From assembly GCA_023433705.1 (NCBI GenBank), contig JAEYUC010000095.1:124001-188000 (forward strand): DNA of 64,000 bases. Direction: 5' to 3'. The stretch comes from Pseudomonadota bacterium. GTDB lineage: Bacteria; Pseudomonadota; Gammaproteobacteria; Steroidobacterales; Steroidobacteraceae. A model generated the notes under the pieces. The model was not told the DNA's origin, searched no databases, and saw only the letters and a list, made by a program, of their open reading frames with translations. Within the stretch, counting starts at the first letter, position 1; the number at the start of each line of letters is the position of its first letter. A program made the position numbers and the translations under genes. This document shows positions 29,441 through 39,230 of this stretch, one piece after another.

Positions 29441-29443
29441 GCG

Positions 29444-31660
29444 ATGCGCGCGATCCTTCTCCGTTTCGGCATTCCGACGCTGGTGGCCGTGAGCCTGCTG
29501 GCCTATGTCGGAGTGCCGTATGCCGACCGGCTGCTCGCCGACTGGTTCCGCGGCGACGTCGCGCTGCGCGCGCAACTCGTCGCCAATTCCATGGCGACGT
29601 CCCTGCGCCGCATCGTGGGCGAGGGCGACATCGATGAATTGCGCCAGTACCTGGCGGCCATCACGACGGACGAGCGCCTGCTCGCCATCATGGTCTGCAA
29701 ACCGGACGGAACACTCATCTACGCCACCGACCGTACTCCGGCGACGATCAGCTGCGAATCGACGTCGGGCATCGAGGCCGGCGGCAGCGAGATCATGAAG
29801 CTGCAGTCGGGTTCGGTGGAGGCATCGGCGTTCTCCTTCACGACAGACGCGGACGAGCCCTTTCGGGTGCTGCTGATCCACGACCTGAGTTTCATCGATC
29901 GCCGCCAGTCCACGGCGCGCAATCACGTGTTCGCGCTGGCCGGCGTACTCGCGACGGCGCTGGCGCTGCTCGTCGGAACGTTGTTCTGGCTGCTGGTGCG
30001 CCGCTGGGTCCGGATGCTGGTCGGCGACATCCGCGGCCTGCGTTTCCAGGATGACGCCGAATCGGGGCCCGCCTCGTGGCCGGTGCTCAGGCAGGTGCGC
30101 AGCGCGATGCGCGACCTCGAGTCCACCCAGCGTCTCGAGATCGATTTCCGCGAGAACTGGACTCCGCAGGCGCTGCAGCAGGTGGTGCGTGAGCACCTGG
30201 ATTCCCCGGAGATGTTCGCGGTTTCGAACCGCGAGCCCTACATCCACAACAAGGGTCCGGACGGCCCGATCGTGCAGGTGCCGGCGAGCGGCATGGTGAC
30301 CGCGCTGGAACCGATCATGCGCGCCTGCGAGGGCACCTGGATCGCGCACGGCAGCGGCTCGGCGGACCGCGACGTGGTCGACGGCCACGACCGCGTGCGC
30401 GTGCCGCCCGGCGACCCTAACTACACACTGCGCCGCGTGTGGCTGAGCCAGAAGGAGGAGGAGGGCTACTACTACGGTTTCTCCAACGAGGGCATCTGGC
30501 CGTTGTGCCATCTCGCGTACGTGCGTCCCGCGTTTCGCGGCTCCGACTGGGAGCAGTATCGCGCCGTGAATGCCCGCTTCGCGGAAGCGGTGGCGGACGA
30601 GTCGCGGACAAAGAATCCCGTCGTGCTGGTCCAGGATTTCCATTTCGCGCTGCTGCCGCGGCTGCTGCGCCGTCGAAAGCCGAACGCGACCATCGCATTG
30701 TTCTGGCACATCCCCTGGCCGAACGCGGAAACCTTCGGCGTGTGTCCGTGGAAGGAGGAAATCCTCGAGCACATGCTGGCCGCGGACATCCTCGGCTTCC
30801 ACACGCGCCACCACTGCCAGAACTTCCTCGCGACCGTCGACCGTTTCATGGAATGCCAGATCGATCACGAGCACATGACCGTCACGCTGCGTGGCCACGT
30901 GTGTCGCGTCGTGTCCTATCCCATCTCGATCGAGTGGCCGCCGCGCTGGCTCGCGCAGATTCCCGAGGTCGGGATTTCGCGCCGGACGGTTCGCGAGCGT
31001 CATGGAATCGGGGCCGACGTGGCCATCGGCCTCGGCGTCGAACGCTGGGACTTCACGAAGGGCATCGTCGAGCGTTTCCTGGCGCTCGAATCGCTGCTCG
31101 ACGAGAACGCTTCGTATCGCGGAAGGATCACGCTGCTGCAAGTGGCCGCGCCCACCCGCAGCAAACTACCGGCCTATCAGGCGCTGCAGGAGCAGACCCA
31201 CGGCGAAGTGGCGCGCATCAACGAGAAGTTCGCCACCGCGACCTGGAAGCCGATCGTGCTCATCGATCATCACCAGGAGCCGCGCGAGGTATTCGAGCTG
31301 TTCCGCGCGGCGGACTTCTGCGTCGTCAACAGCCTGCACGACGGGATGAATCTCGTCGCGAAGGAATTCGTCGCCGCGCGCGACGACGAGGACGGCGTGC
31401 TGATCCTGAGCACGTTCGCCGGCGCATCGCGCGAACTGCCGGAGGCGTTGCTGGTGAATCCGTTCGACGTCGCCGAGACCGCCGCCGCGATGAAGGCCGC
31501 GATGCGCATGCCGCGCGAGGAGCGCCGGGTGCGCATGAAGTCGATGCGCCGCACGGTCAAGGAGAACAACGTCTACCGGTGGGCCGGGCGCATGCTCATG
31601 GATGCGGCCAAGGTGCGCCAGCGCCAGTCGCTCATGAAGAGCTCGCAGGAGTGGCTCTGA
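29444..31660 (+). CDS. otsA: Trehalose-6-phosphate synthase (GT20) with N-terminal membrane sensor
   Basis: 738 residues, about 270 longer than a plain OtsA. Two transmembrane helices (about 7-25 and 162-186) flank a 135-residue periplasmic region that looks like a PAS/Cache-type sensor (MVCKPDGTLIYATD). The GT20 domain follows: RRVWLSQKEEEGYYYGFSN, VLVQDFHFALLPRLLR, WHIPWPNAETF, RWDFTKGIVERFLALE, DGMNLVAKEFVAARDD. It makes trehalose-6-phosphate from UDP-glucose and glucose-6-phosphate. No phosphatase gene (otsB) is in the window. Confidence 0.9.
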   Translation: MRAILLRFGIPTLVAVSLLAYVGVPYADRLLADWFRGDVALRAQLVANSMATSLRRIVGEGDIDELRQYLAAITTDERLLAIMVCKPDGTLIYATDRTPATISCESTSGIEAGGSEIMKLQSGSVEASAFSFTTDADEPFRVLLIHDLSFIDRRQSTARNHVFALAGVLATALALLVGTLFWLLVRRWVRMLVGDIRGLRFQDDAESGPASWPVLRQVRSAMRDLESTQRLEIDFRENWTPQALQQVVREHLDSPEMFAVSNREPYIHNKGPDGPIVQVPASGMVTALEPIMRACEGTWIAHGSGSADRDVVDGHDRVRVPPGDPNYTLRRVWLSQKEEEGYYYGFSNEGIWPLCHLAYVRPAFRGSDWEQYRAVNARFAEAVADESRTKNPVVLVQDFHFALLPRLLRRRKPNATIALFWHIPWPNAETFGVCPWKEEILEHMLAADILGFHTRHHCQNFLATVDRFMECQIDHEHMTVTLRGHVCRVVSYPISIEWPPRWLAQIPEVGISRRTVRERHGIGADVAIGLGVERWDFTKGIVERFLALESLLDENASYRGRITLLQVAAPTRSKLPAYQALQEQTHGEVARINEKFATATWKPIVLIDHHQEPREVFELFRAADFCVVNSLHDGMNLVAKEFVAARDDEDGVLILSTFAGASRELPEALLVNPFDVAETAAAMKAAMRMPREERRVRMKSMRRTVKENNVYRWAGRMLMDAAKVRQRQSLMKSSQEWL

Positions 31661-31826
31661 GAGTCCGACCGGCTGCGCGGTATCCTCCACGCGCGCGACC
31701 AGGTCAGGGCGCTCTCGATCGAGTCACGATCGAGGAGATGCTTCCGCGGGACTACGTGCGTCGGATACCGCTGACTCCACGGGTGCTGCACCAAAGGGCA
31801 GTACGAGAGGGGCACGACTCTTTGGA

Positions 31827-33440
31827 ATGATGCTTCGCCTCAGACCGAAGAGTTGGTCGCCGATGCATCTCCAATTTCGATCGCGGCAAGCAGTGCTTCT
31901 GACCACGCTGGCATGCATGTGCGCCTGGCATGCGCGCCAGGCGCACGCCGCGACCGAAACTTTGAGTTGCTCGTCGGCACAGGGCGAGAAGCGTCATTGC
32001 CCCGCGAACACATCAGCCGGCATCCTGCTGTCGCGCTCGACGGGGACGGCCGCCTGCCTGCTGGGCCGGAACTGGGGTTATGACGACAAGGGCGTCTGGG
32101 TGCAGGACGGGTGCGGCGCGGAATTCGTGGTTGCCTCGGCGACTCCGGCCTCCGCCGACTCCGCGGTGACGGCCGCGGCGGCACCCGCGGTGGCGCCTGC
32201 ACCGGCGCCGGATCCCATGACTCGTCCCGAGGAGCCGGAGCCGTCCAACGAAACGTATGGCTATCTGGATCCCGGGGAGGGATTCCTGATCGGCAAGACC
32301 GAACACGGCGAGATGTCGATCAGCGGATACGGCCTCCTGCGCTACATGAACCAGATCGACGACGACGAGGTCTTCACGGACCATCTCGGGCGCGAACGGC
32401 CCGTCGACGGTCGCCACGATATCTACAGTCATCGCGTGCTCGTGTGGCTCGACGGGTGGCTAGGCAATCCGAAGTTCCGCTACACGATCACCTTCTGGAC
32501 GGTCAACACGACGGACCAGGACGCGATCATCGCCAACGTGGGTTACCAGTTCGACCGCAGGTTCAACCTGTACGCGGGAATCTTCGGCAACATGGGCACG
32601 CGATCGCTGCAGGGCTCGCATCCGTACTGGCTGGGTCATGACCGCGTGATGGCCGACGAATTCTTCCGGCCGTACTTCACGCAGGGTATTTTCGCGAACG
32701 GCGAGATTGCCCCGGGGCTGTGGTACGGCGCCGCCATCGGCAACACGTCGAGCACACTCGGCACCACGGCCGTCCAGCTCGACCGCAACTTCACCTACAG
32801 CGGATCGATGTGGTGGATGCCGACCACGCACGAATTCGGGCCGCGCGGCGCATATGGCGATTGGGAAGGTCACGAAGAACTCGCTACCCGCTTTGGATTT
32901 TCGGCAGCCGACAGTCCCGAACAGCGCTACACGGACATCGACACCGCGTCCGGGAACACGGTGGTCAAGCTGGCCGATGGCGTCAACGTGTTCGAGACCG
33001 GCGCACTTGCGCCCGGCGTGACGGTGACCCAGGTCAACTATCGCGATTTCGCGTTCGACATGGGCATGAAGTACAAGGGCATCTTCCTGCAGGCGGAGTT
33101 CTACTACCGCTGGCTGAACGACTTCATCGCGGACGGCCCGTTGCCGACCGATGAAATCGAGGATTGGGGCTTCTACGTGCAGGGCGCATTCTTCGCGATA
33201 CCGAAGAAACTCGAAATCTACGGCGCCACCTCGCAGATCTTCGGCGACTCCAGCAATGGATTCGACGACAGTTCCGAGTACATCCTCGGAATGAACTACT
33301 ACCCGTTCAACTCGCGCAACCATCGATTGAACTTCCAGTACAACCGCGTGAACAAGTCGCCGGTAGGAAGCACCTTCGGCTACTACGTGGCCGGCCAGGA
33401 AGGCGACACGTTTTCCCTCGCCGCATCCTTCTTCTTCTGA
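31827..33440 (+). CDS. Outer-membrane barrel with N-terminal DUF3011 domain
   Basis: 537 residues. The start is uncertain: ATG 31827 or ATG 31863, both giving a signal peptide ending QAHAAT. Residues about 44-103 fit DUF3011, with cysteines in LSCSSAQGEKRHCPANT, TAACLLGRNWGYDDKGVW and VQDGCGAEF. An Ala/Pro-rich linker follows, then a porin-like barrel (ISGYGLLRYMNQIDDD, YNRVNKSPVG) ending LAASFFF. DUF3011 is thought to bind sugars, so this may be a carbohydrate-capturing channel. A short hairpin lies at 33441-33458. Confidence 0.78.
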   Translation: MMLRLRPKSWSPMHLQFRSRQAVLLTTLACMCAWHARQAHAATETLSCSSAQGEKRHCPANTSAGILLSRSTGTAACLLGRNWGYDDKGVWVQDGCGAEFVVASATPASADSAVTAAAAPAVAPAPAPDPMTRPEEPEPSNETYGYLDPGEGFLIGKTEHGEMSISGYGLLRYMNQIDDDEVFTDHLGRERPVDGRHDIYSHRVLVWLDGWLGNPKFRYTITFWTVNTTDQDAIIANVGYQFDRRFNLYAGIFGNMGTRSLQGSHPYWLGHDRVMADEFFRPYFTQGIFANGEIAPGLWYGAAIGNTSSTLGTTAVQLDRNFTYSGSMWWMPTTHEFGPRGAYGDWEGHEELATRFGFSAADSPEQRYTDIDTASGNTVVKLADGVNVFETGALAPGVTVTQVNYRDFAFDMGMKYKGIFLQAEFYYRWLNDFIADGPLPTDEIEDWGFYVQGAFFAIPKKLEIYGATSQIFGDSSNGFDDSSEYILGMNYYPFNSRNHRLNFQYNRVNKSPVGSTFGYYVAGQEGDTFSLAASFFF

Positions 33441-33458
33441 CCCACCCGGACAGGTGGG
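33441..33458 (+). terminator. Weak hairpin after the DUF3011 barrel gene
   Basis: CCCACC, loop CGGACA, then GGTGGG directly after the stop. It has no U-tract. The rest of the 271-base gap to 33712 shows no supported gene. Confidence 0.35.
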
Positions 33459-33711
33459 GATTAGGTGCCGGTGTAAAAAGTGGGGAAGCCGGAAACGGCC
33501 TGCGCCTTCCCTTTGAGGCAGTACCCGACACAGACCGTGCGCCGTAGCGTCCACGCTCATGTCTTCAGTGCCGGCCAACGAATCCTGCGACGGTGAGTTC
33601 GCGCTCGATGACTCGACGCGAGTCGCCGCATCGGCGCCGGTGCACGCGGTTCATCCCTCACCCGCGAGTGCACCGGCGCCGAACGCAGGAGCGGCGTCAT
33701 AGGGACGTAGA

Positions 33712-34779
33712 ATGCGCGCCAGCCACTGCATCGCGTGCTTCGTCCTGCTTTCCGTGGCGCTGCCGTCGTTCGGGCAGGGCGCGCAGCCTCCGCGGGGCTA
33801 CGCCGCCCACGATTCGCATTTCCACCTCACCAACTACGTCCAGGAAGGAACGGACATCCGCGACTTCCTCGAGATCATGGGCGACAAGGTGGGTCGCGTC
33901 GCCTTGTTCGGCATTCCGCTGCAGCAGACCTGGTCGTACGGCAATACCGGCGACTACGCGCCGACTTACTACCTGCAGACCGACTCGCCGCTCTACTACT
34001 ACTCGTTCACGGACGCGTACATCGCGATGACGTACCTGTCGCTGCCGCCCGGGGAACGCGCGCGCTTCGATCCGATGATCACGGGATTCAATCCCGCCGA
34101 CATGTACGCGGCCGATCACATCAAGCGCGTACTGAAGGTGTTCCCCGGCGTCTTCTCGGGGATCGGCGAATTCACGATCCACAAGGAGTTCGTGTCCTCG
34201 AAAGTGGCCGGCGACACGGCAAGCCTCACGAATCCCGCGCTGGACCGCATTCTCGACTTCGCCGGCGAAGCGGGCCTCGTCGTGATCCTGCACAACGACG
34301 TCGACATGCCGTTTCCGAAGCCCGGCCAGGAGCCCTGGGACATCGAGCAACTCTCCGCGCTGTTCAAGCGCCACCCGCGCACGAAGATCATCTGGGCGCA
34401 TTGCGGCGTGGGCCGCATCGTGCGGCCGGTCGCCGACCAGATGCGGATGATCGCCCGCGCGCTCGACGATCCGGCGCTCGCGCACGTGTTCATCGATCTG
34501 TCCTGGTCGGAGACGGCCAAGTACGTGGTCGAGTCGCCCGAGTCGATCGCGCGCGTCGCCGCCGTGATCAATGCCCATCCCGATCGTTTCCTGTTCGGCA
34601 CCGACGAAGTCGCGCCGAAGGACCAGAAGAGCTATCTCGCCGTGTACGACACGTACGCGCCGCTGTTCGCCGCGCTCACGCCCGAGGCCAGCGAAAAACT
34701 TCGCAAGGGAAACTACGAGCGCCTGTTCGACGAGGCCCGGCGGCGCGTGCGCGCATGGGAGAAGGCCAATTCTCAGTGA
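33712..34779 (+). CDS. Exported amidohydrolase-2 family protein
   Basis: 355 residues with a signal peptide ending PSFGQ (about residue 22). Metal-site motifs fit the amidohydrolase-2 family: HDSHFHLT, LVVILHNDVD, IIWAHCGVGR and FLFGTDEVAP. The family includes decarboxylases and lactonases; the substrate here is unknown. It is the first of a run of genes with tiny gaps (17 bases to the porin, then 1 base to the glutaminase), suggesting periplasmic processing of an imported compound. Confidence 0.8.
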   Translation: MRASHCIACFVLLSVALPSFGQGAQPPRGYAAHDSHFHLTNYVQEGTDIRDFLEIMGDKVGRVALFGIPLQQTWSYGNTGDYAPTYYLQTDSPLYYYSFTDAYIAMTYLSLPPGERARFDPMITGFNPADMYAADHIKRVLKVFPGVFSGIGEFTIHKEFVSSKVAGDTASLTNPALDRILDFAGEAGLVVILHNDVDMPFPKPGQEPWDIEQLSALFKRHPRTKIIWAHCGVGRIVRPVADQMRMIARALDDPALAHVFIDLSWSETAKYVVESPESIARVAAVINAHPDRFLFGTDEVAPKDQKSYLAVYDTYAPLFAALTPEASEKLRKGNYERLFDEARRRVRAWEKANSQ

Positions 34780-34796
34780 CACAGGAGGTGTCCATC

Positions 34797-36023
34797 ATGA
34801 ACGTCACGACGATGAACAAACTACTTTGGCGAGTGCTTGCCTTTGCGTTCCTCGCGGCTGCCATATCCGTCTGCGCGTTCGCGCAGGACGACGACAAGGG
34901 CGGCTCGACATTCGAGGTCTACGGCTTCGCCATGCTCGATACGGGTTACCAGACGAAGCAGAACGATCCCAACTGGTTCGACGTGCTGCGCCCGACGAAA
35001 CTTCCGTCGTTCGAAGACGAATACGGCGTCGACGGTCACTGGTTCGCGGGGGTGAGGCAGAGCCGTCTCGGCGTGAAGTCGAGCACCGACACCCCGCTCG
35101 GTGAACTCAAGACGCAGTTCGAGTTCGAGCTGTTCGGCACCGGCGTGGATGCCGGGCAGACGACGTTCCGCCTGCGGCACGCATATGGCGAGCTCGGCGC
35201 CTTCGGCGCGGGCCAGACGTGGAGCCCATTCATGGACATCGACGTCTTCCCGAACTCCATCGAGTACTGGGGGCCGAACGGCATGGTTTTCTTCCGCAAC
35301 GTCCAGGTCCGCTGGATGCCGATCAAGGGAGACACCCGGCTCACTTTCGCGCTCGAGCGGCCCGGTGCTTCCGCCGACCAGGGCGACTTCGCCGATCGCA
35401 TCGAACTACAGGGCGTGAAGGGCAACTTCCCCTATCCGGACTTCTCCTTCGAGTACCGCTACGGAGGCGAGTGGGGGTACGTCGAACTGGCCGGAATCGC
35501 GCGCTACATCGAATGGGAGGACACCGTCCCCGACCTGGTCGACCTGTCCGGCGACACGATCGGCTGGGGCGCGAACCTGAGTTCGAACCTCAAGTTCGGC
35601 AAGTCGACGCTGCGCCTTCAGGTCGTCTACGGCGAGGGCATTCAGAACTACATGAACGATGCGCCAGCGGACATCGGCATCGAGCTCAATCCCGGCAATC
35701 CCACGGCTCCGATCGAAGGCGTGGCGCTGCCGCTGTTGGGCGTCGTGGCCTTCATCGACGTCAACTGGAGCGAAAAGGCATCCAGCAGCATCGGCTATTC
35801 GATGCTCGACATCGACAACTCCGACGGCCAGGCGCCGAGCGCCTTCAAGCAAGGCCAGTACGCGCTCGCGAACATCCTGTTCTATCCCACGAAGAACGTG
35901 ATGTACGGCTTCGAGGTGCAATGGGGAGATCGCGAAAACTTCGCCGACGGATTCACTTCGGACGACCTGCGATTCCAGTTCTCGGCGAAGTACAACTTCA
36001 GCAAGACGTTTGGAGGAGATTGA
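34797..36023 (+). CDS. DcaP-like outer-membrane porin
   Basis: 408 residues from ATG 34797, behind AGGAGG at 34783-34788. The signal peptide ends CAFAQD. It has the DcaP-type N-terminus STFEVYGFAMLDTGYQ, then FAGVRQSRLGVKSSTDTPLG and FRLRHAYGELGAFGAGQTWS, and ends in barrel strand FSAKYNF. DcaP trimers import small dicarboxylic or related acids. Set between an exported amidohydrolase and a periplasmic glutaminase, it probably brings in amides, amino acids or peptides. Confidence 0.82.
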   Translation: MNVTTMNKLLWRVLAFAFLAAAISVCAFAQDDDKGGSTFEVYGFAMLDTGYQTKQNDPNWFDVLRPTKLPSFEDEYGVDGHWFAGVRQSRLGVKSSTDTPLGELKTQFEFELFGTGVDAGQTTFRLRHAYGELGAFGAGQTWSPFMDIDVFPNSIEYWGPNGMVFFRNVQVRWMPIKGDTRLTFALERPGASADQGDFADRIELQGVKGNFPYPDFSFEYRYGGEWGYVELAGIARYIEWEDTVPDLVDLSGDTIGWGANLSSNLKFGKSTLRLQVVYGEGIQNYMNDAPADIGIELNPGNPTAPIEGVALPLLGVVAFIDVNWSEKASSSIGYSMLDIDNSDGQAPSAFKQGQYALANILFYPTKNVMYGFEVQWGDRENFADGFTSDDLRFQFSAKYNFSKTFGGD

Positions 36024-36024
36024 C

Positions 36025-37050
36025 ATGGCTGCGCACAAATCCGCCGCGCTTCTCGCGGCATTGGTCATTTCGTTCGCGAGCGTGAACGCCGCCGCGGCCG
36101 ACAACATCCAGGCCGCGCTCGATGCGGCATACGCGAAGTACAAGGACTCCACCGAGGGCAAGAACGCGGACTACATTCCGGCGCTCGCCAAGGTGGATTC
36201 GAAGATCTACGGCATCGCGCTCGTGACGCCCGAAGGCAAGGTGTACACCGCGGGGGACGTCAATTCGCCGGTCTCCATCCAGTCGATCTCGAAGGTGTTC
36301 ACGATGGCCGAGGTCATGGAAGAAGATGGTCCGGACGCGATCCTCAAGACAATCGGCGTGGACGCAACCGGCATGCGTTTCAACTCGATCGTTTCAGTGG
36401 AGTTCGCGCAGAAGGCGCTCGGCGGTCCGGAGATCAATCCCCTCGTGAATCCCGGTGCGATCACCACGACCAGCATGGTCCATGGCAACGACCGCGCCGA
36501 GATCTGGAAGAAGATCCTCGACTTCCATTCGCAGTTCGCCGGGCGTCCGCTCACCGTCGATGAAGAAGTCTTCAAGTCCGAGGCGGCGACCAACCAGCGC
36601 AACCAGGCGATAGGTCAGTTGATGTACGCGTACGAGTTCATCAAGTCCGATCCGGCGCGCGCGACCGACGTCTACACCGAGCAATGCGCGATCAGCGTGA
36701 ACGCGAAGGATCTCGCGGTGATGGCCGCGACACTCGCCAACGCCGGCAAGAATCCCGTGACCGGCAAACAAGTCATGAAAGCCGAGAACGTCCCGAAGGT
36801 ACTCGCGGTCATGGCGACCGCGGGACTGTACGACGACTCGGGCAAGTGGCTGTATCGCACGGGGCTGCCGGCCAAGAGCGGAGTCGGCGGCGGCATCATC
36901 GCGGTGTCGCCCGGCAAGTTCGGCATCGCGGTGGTCTCTCCGCCGCTCGACGAGGCCGGCAACAGCGTGCGTGCGCAGAACGCGATCGCGGACATCTCGA
37001 ACACGCTTGGTGGGAACCCATATGCGCCTCAGGTGGGGAGAAAGAAGTAG
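36025..37050 (+). CDS. glsA: Glutaminase (GlsA family) with signal peptide
   Basis: 341 residues from ATG 36025, behind GGAGGAG. The signal peptide runs to about residue 25 (VNAAAADN). Serine-dependent glutaminase motifs: PVSIQSISKVFTMAEV with the Ser-x-x-Lys pair, EINPLVNPGAI, AATNQRNQAI, YTEQCAISV, and the late glycine loop KSGVGGGIIAV. It converts glutamine to glutamate plus ammonia, here outside the cytoplasm. The MscS gene overlaps its 3' end by 29 bases. Confidence 0.9.
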   Translation: MAAHKSAALLAALVISFASVNAAAADNIQAALDAAYAKYKDSTEGKNADYIPALAKVDSKIYGIALVTPEGKVYTAGDVNSPVSIQSISKVFTMAEVMEEDGPDAILKTIGVDATGMRFNSIVSVEFAQKALGGPEINPLVNPGAITTTSMVHGNDRAEIWKKILDFHSQFAGRPLTVDEEVFKSEAATNQRNQAIGQLMYAYEFIKSDPARATDVYTEQCAISVNAKDLAVMAATLANAGKNPVTGKQVMKAENVPKVLAVMATAGLYDDSGKWLYRTGLPAKSGVGGGIIAVSPGKFGIAVVSPPLDEAGNSVRAQNAIADISNTLGGNPYAPQVGRKK

Positions 37051-38635
37051 CGGGAGCGGCGGCATCGAGGCACATCACTGGCGACGGGCCGGCACGTGTT
37101 TCGTGGTGCTGGTGCTCGCGTGGCTGAACACGGCCGGGGCGGCGGTGGGCCCGGACCCCGAGACGCTCACGCTGTGGAATCGTCACATCGTGACGTTTCG
37201 CGCGGTGGTCGGCGGCAACGGACCCGCTCAGCGACTCGCGAACGCGCAACGGCGCCTGGCCGCGCTCGCCGATCACGAACGCGTGCAGCCGGTGACGGCG
37301 GCCGAGGCGACGGTCGGACGCGATCACGGATGGATCGTCTCGGTCGGTAGCCAGGCCGTGTTCGGCATCGTGCAGGGCGACGTCGATCCCGAGTCCGGCC
37401 TCACGCTCGAGCAGCTGGTCCGGCGCGCGGAGGGCGAGTTGCGCGCCGCGCTCATGGCGCAGGCCGAGCAGCGCAATCCGTCGGTGATGTTCCGCGGCAT
37501 CGGCTTCTCGGTGCTCGCGACATTGGCCGTCATCGCGATCAGCTGGCTGGTCCGCAAGCTCCAGGAGGGCGGGGTCCGCAGGCTCGACTCCTTCCTCAAG
37601 AAGCTGAATCTCGTCGTCGCGGGCGTCGACATCGTTCCGACGCTCGCGACACTCGAGCGCGCGCTGCTGCGCGTCGTCGGCTGGGGCATCATCGTCGCCA
37701 TCGTCTATCTATTGGTCGTCTTCGTCCTGCAGCAGTTTCCGTACTCGGCGCCGCTCGGGTACCGGCTGGGAGCGTATCTGCGAGAAAACCTCGCCGCCGG
37801 TTTTCTCTCCGTGATCCGCTGGTTGCCGTCGCTGGCGCTCGTGATCGCCGTATTGCTCGTGACCCGCGCGGTGGCCGTGTGGATCTCGCGCCTGCTGGCC
37901 GAAGTGGAGCGGGGCGTGCGTACCGTGAGCTGGCTGCAGGTGGAGCAGGCCCGCGCGACGCGGCGCATCGCGGTCTGGTTCGTCTGGGCTCTCGGAATCG
38001 TGATCGCCTATCCACTGCTGCCGTGGGCCAACAACCACATCTTCCAGGCCTTCAGCGTGGTGTTCGGCGTCGGGTTGTCGCTCGCATCGACCGGGCTCGT
38101 GAGCCAGTGGATCAGCGGTCTCGCGGTTCTTTATTCGCGCTCCTTCCGCATCGGCGACTTCGTCGCGATCGGCGAGACCGAGGGCGTCGTCACGGAAATG
38201 GGCCCGCTCGCCGTCAAGCTTCGCACGATCAAACGAGAGGAAATCGTCGTGCCGAACTCCGTCATCACCGCGGGAAGGCTCGTGAACTACACGCGCCTGG
38301 GCGAGGGCGCCGGCGCGATGTTCGGCGTGAGGCTGTCGATCGGCTATGACGTGCCCTGGCGGCAGGTCAACGAGCTGTTGTTGCGAGCCGCGTCCCAGAC
38401 GCGGAGCGTTCGTCGCGAACCTCCCCCGCGCGTCCTGCAGTGGGAGCTCTCGGATTTCTCGGTCACCTATCAACTGGACGTGAACCTCGAACGCGCCGAG
38501 GACCGGCTGGCGGTGCGTTCGGAGCTCAACGCGCGGATCCTCGATACGTTCGCCGAGGCCGGCGTGCAGATCATGACGCCGCACTTCGAAGGTCAGCCCG
38601 AGAACCCCGTCATCGCGCCGGTGAGCGCGTCGTAG
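37022..38635 (+). CDS. MscS-type mechanosensitive channel with periplasmic N-terminal domain
   Basis: 537 residues from ATG 37022, which overlaps the glutaminase by 29 bases. A signal-like segment ends NTAGAAVG, then comes an exported region of about 120 residues. Several transmembrane helices lead to the MscS core: FGVGLSLASTGLVSQWISGL (pore helix and beta domain start), FRIGDFVAIGETEGVVTEMG and VPNSVITAGRLVNYTR. It releases small solutes under membrane tension. Its place after the glutaminase suggests a role with the local substrate, but this is not established. Confidence 0.85.
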   Translation: MRLRWGERSSGSGGIEAHHWRRAGTCFVVLVLAWLNTAGAAVGPDPETLTLWNRHIVTFRAVVGGNGPAQRLANAQRRLAALADHERVQPVTAAEATVGRDHGWIVSVGSQAVFGIVQGDVDPESGLTLEQLVRRAEGELRAALMAQAEQRNPSVMFRGIGFSVLATLAVIAISWLVRKLQEGGVRRLDSFLKKLNLVVAGVDIVPTLATLERALLRVVGWGIIVAIVYLLVVFVLQQFPYSAPLGYRLGAYLRENLAAGFLSVIRWLPSLALVIAVLLVTRAVAVWISRLLAEVERGVRTVSWLQVEQARATRRIAVWFVWALGIVIAYPLLPWANNHIFQAFSVVFGVGLSLASTGLVSQWISGLAVLYSRSFRIGDFVAIGETEGVVTEMGPLAVKLRTIKREEIVVPNSVITAGRLVNYTRLGEGAGAMFGVRLSIGYDVPWRQVNELLLRAASQTRSVRREPPPRVLQWELSDFSVTYQLDVNLERAEDRLAVRSELNARILDTFAEAGVQIMTPHFEGQPENPVIAPVSAS

Positions 38636-38700
38636 TCCGGAGCCGACAGCAGATGTCGAAATACTTTCTCCAGGCGCGGCGGGCGGAGTAGGGGTCGCGC

Positions 38701-39066
38701 ATGGCGCGTCACAAGTACATCGCGCTCGTCGACGACGACGAAAGCGTCCGGCGTTCGCTCGGCAGGTTGCTGCAACAAGCCGGCTTCCACCCGATCGCGT
38801 TCGCGTCCGCCGAGGATTTCCTCGCGGATCCCTTGCTCCCGCACTTCGATTGCCTGCTCGTCGACATCAGGCTCAAGGCCATGACGGGCATCGAACTGCA
38901 CCAGAAGCTCGTCGCGAACGGCTCACGAGTGCCGGTCATCTACATCACGGCGTTCGACGATCCGTCGGCAAGGGCGGAAGCAATGCGCGCCGGTTGCGCG
39001 GGATTCTTCCGCAAGACGGACTCCGCGACGGAGATCGTCGCGGCGATCCGGCGCGCCATGGCGTGA
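38701..39066 (+). CDS. Single-domain response regulator (receiver only)
   Basis: 121 residues, a receiver domain and nothing else. The acidic pocket is Asp11-Asp13, the phosphoacceptor Asp55 is in LLVDIRLKAMTGIEL, Thr83 is in VIYITAFDD and Lys105 is in FFRKTDS. It resembles the receiver of FixJ/NodW types. It probably works in a phosphorelay with the histidine kinase at 39231 or competes with the full-length regulator at 41066. Confidence 0.88.
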   Translation: MARHKYIALVDDDESVRRSLGRLLQQAGFHPIAFASAEDFLADPLLPHFDCLLVDIRLKAMTGIELHQKLVANGSRVPVIYITAFDDPSARAEAMRAGCAGFFRKTDSATEIVAAIRRAMA

Positions 39067-39230
39067 TCCGAAGCGCACCCTCAAGGGTTAGCCCTGTTGC
39101 GCCAGGCGGAGAAGATAGGCGCCCGCGCAACACGCCATTGGCCACAAGCTCTATTTACCGCGGCACGTTGGAGCCGATGTAATCGCGCACTCCCATCCGT
39201 ATCGGACGGCGGGAAGTCCGCGCGAGGGAT

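Noticed and set aside
29375..31141. 588-codon open frame antisense to the trehalose synthase
   Set aside because: Composition (His/Arg/Asp-rich) is typical of antisense frames in GC-rich genes; the GT20 motifs on the + strand are decisive.
33593..34030. 145-codon frame overlapping the amidohydrolase start
   Set aside because: Ser/Thr/Arg-rich translation with no domain, and it overlaps a gene with a clean signal peptide and metal motifs.
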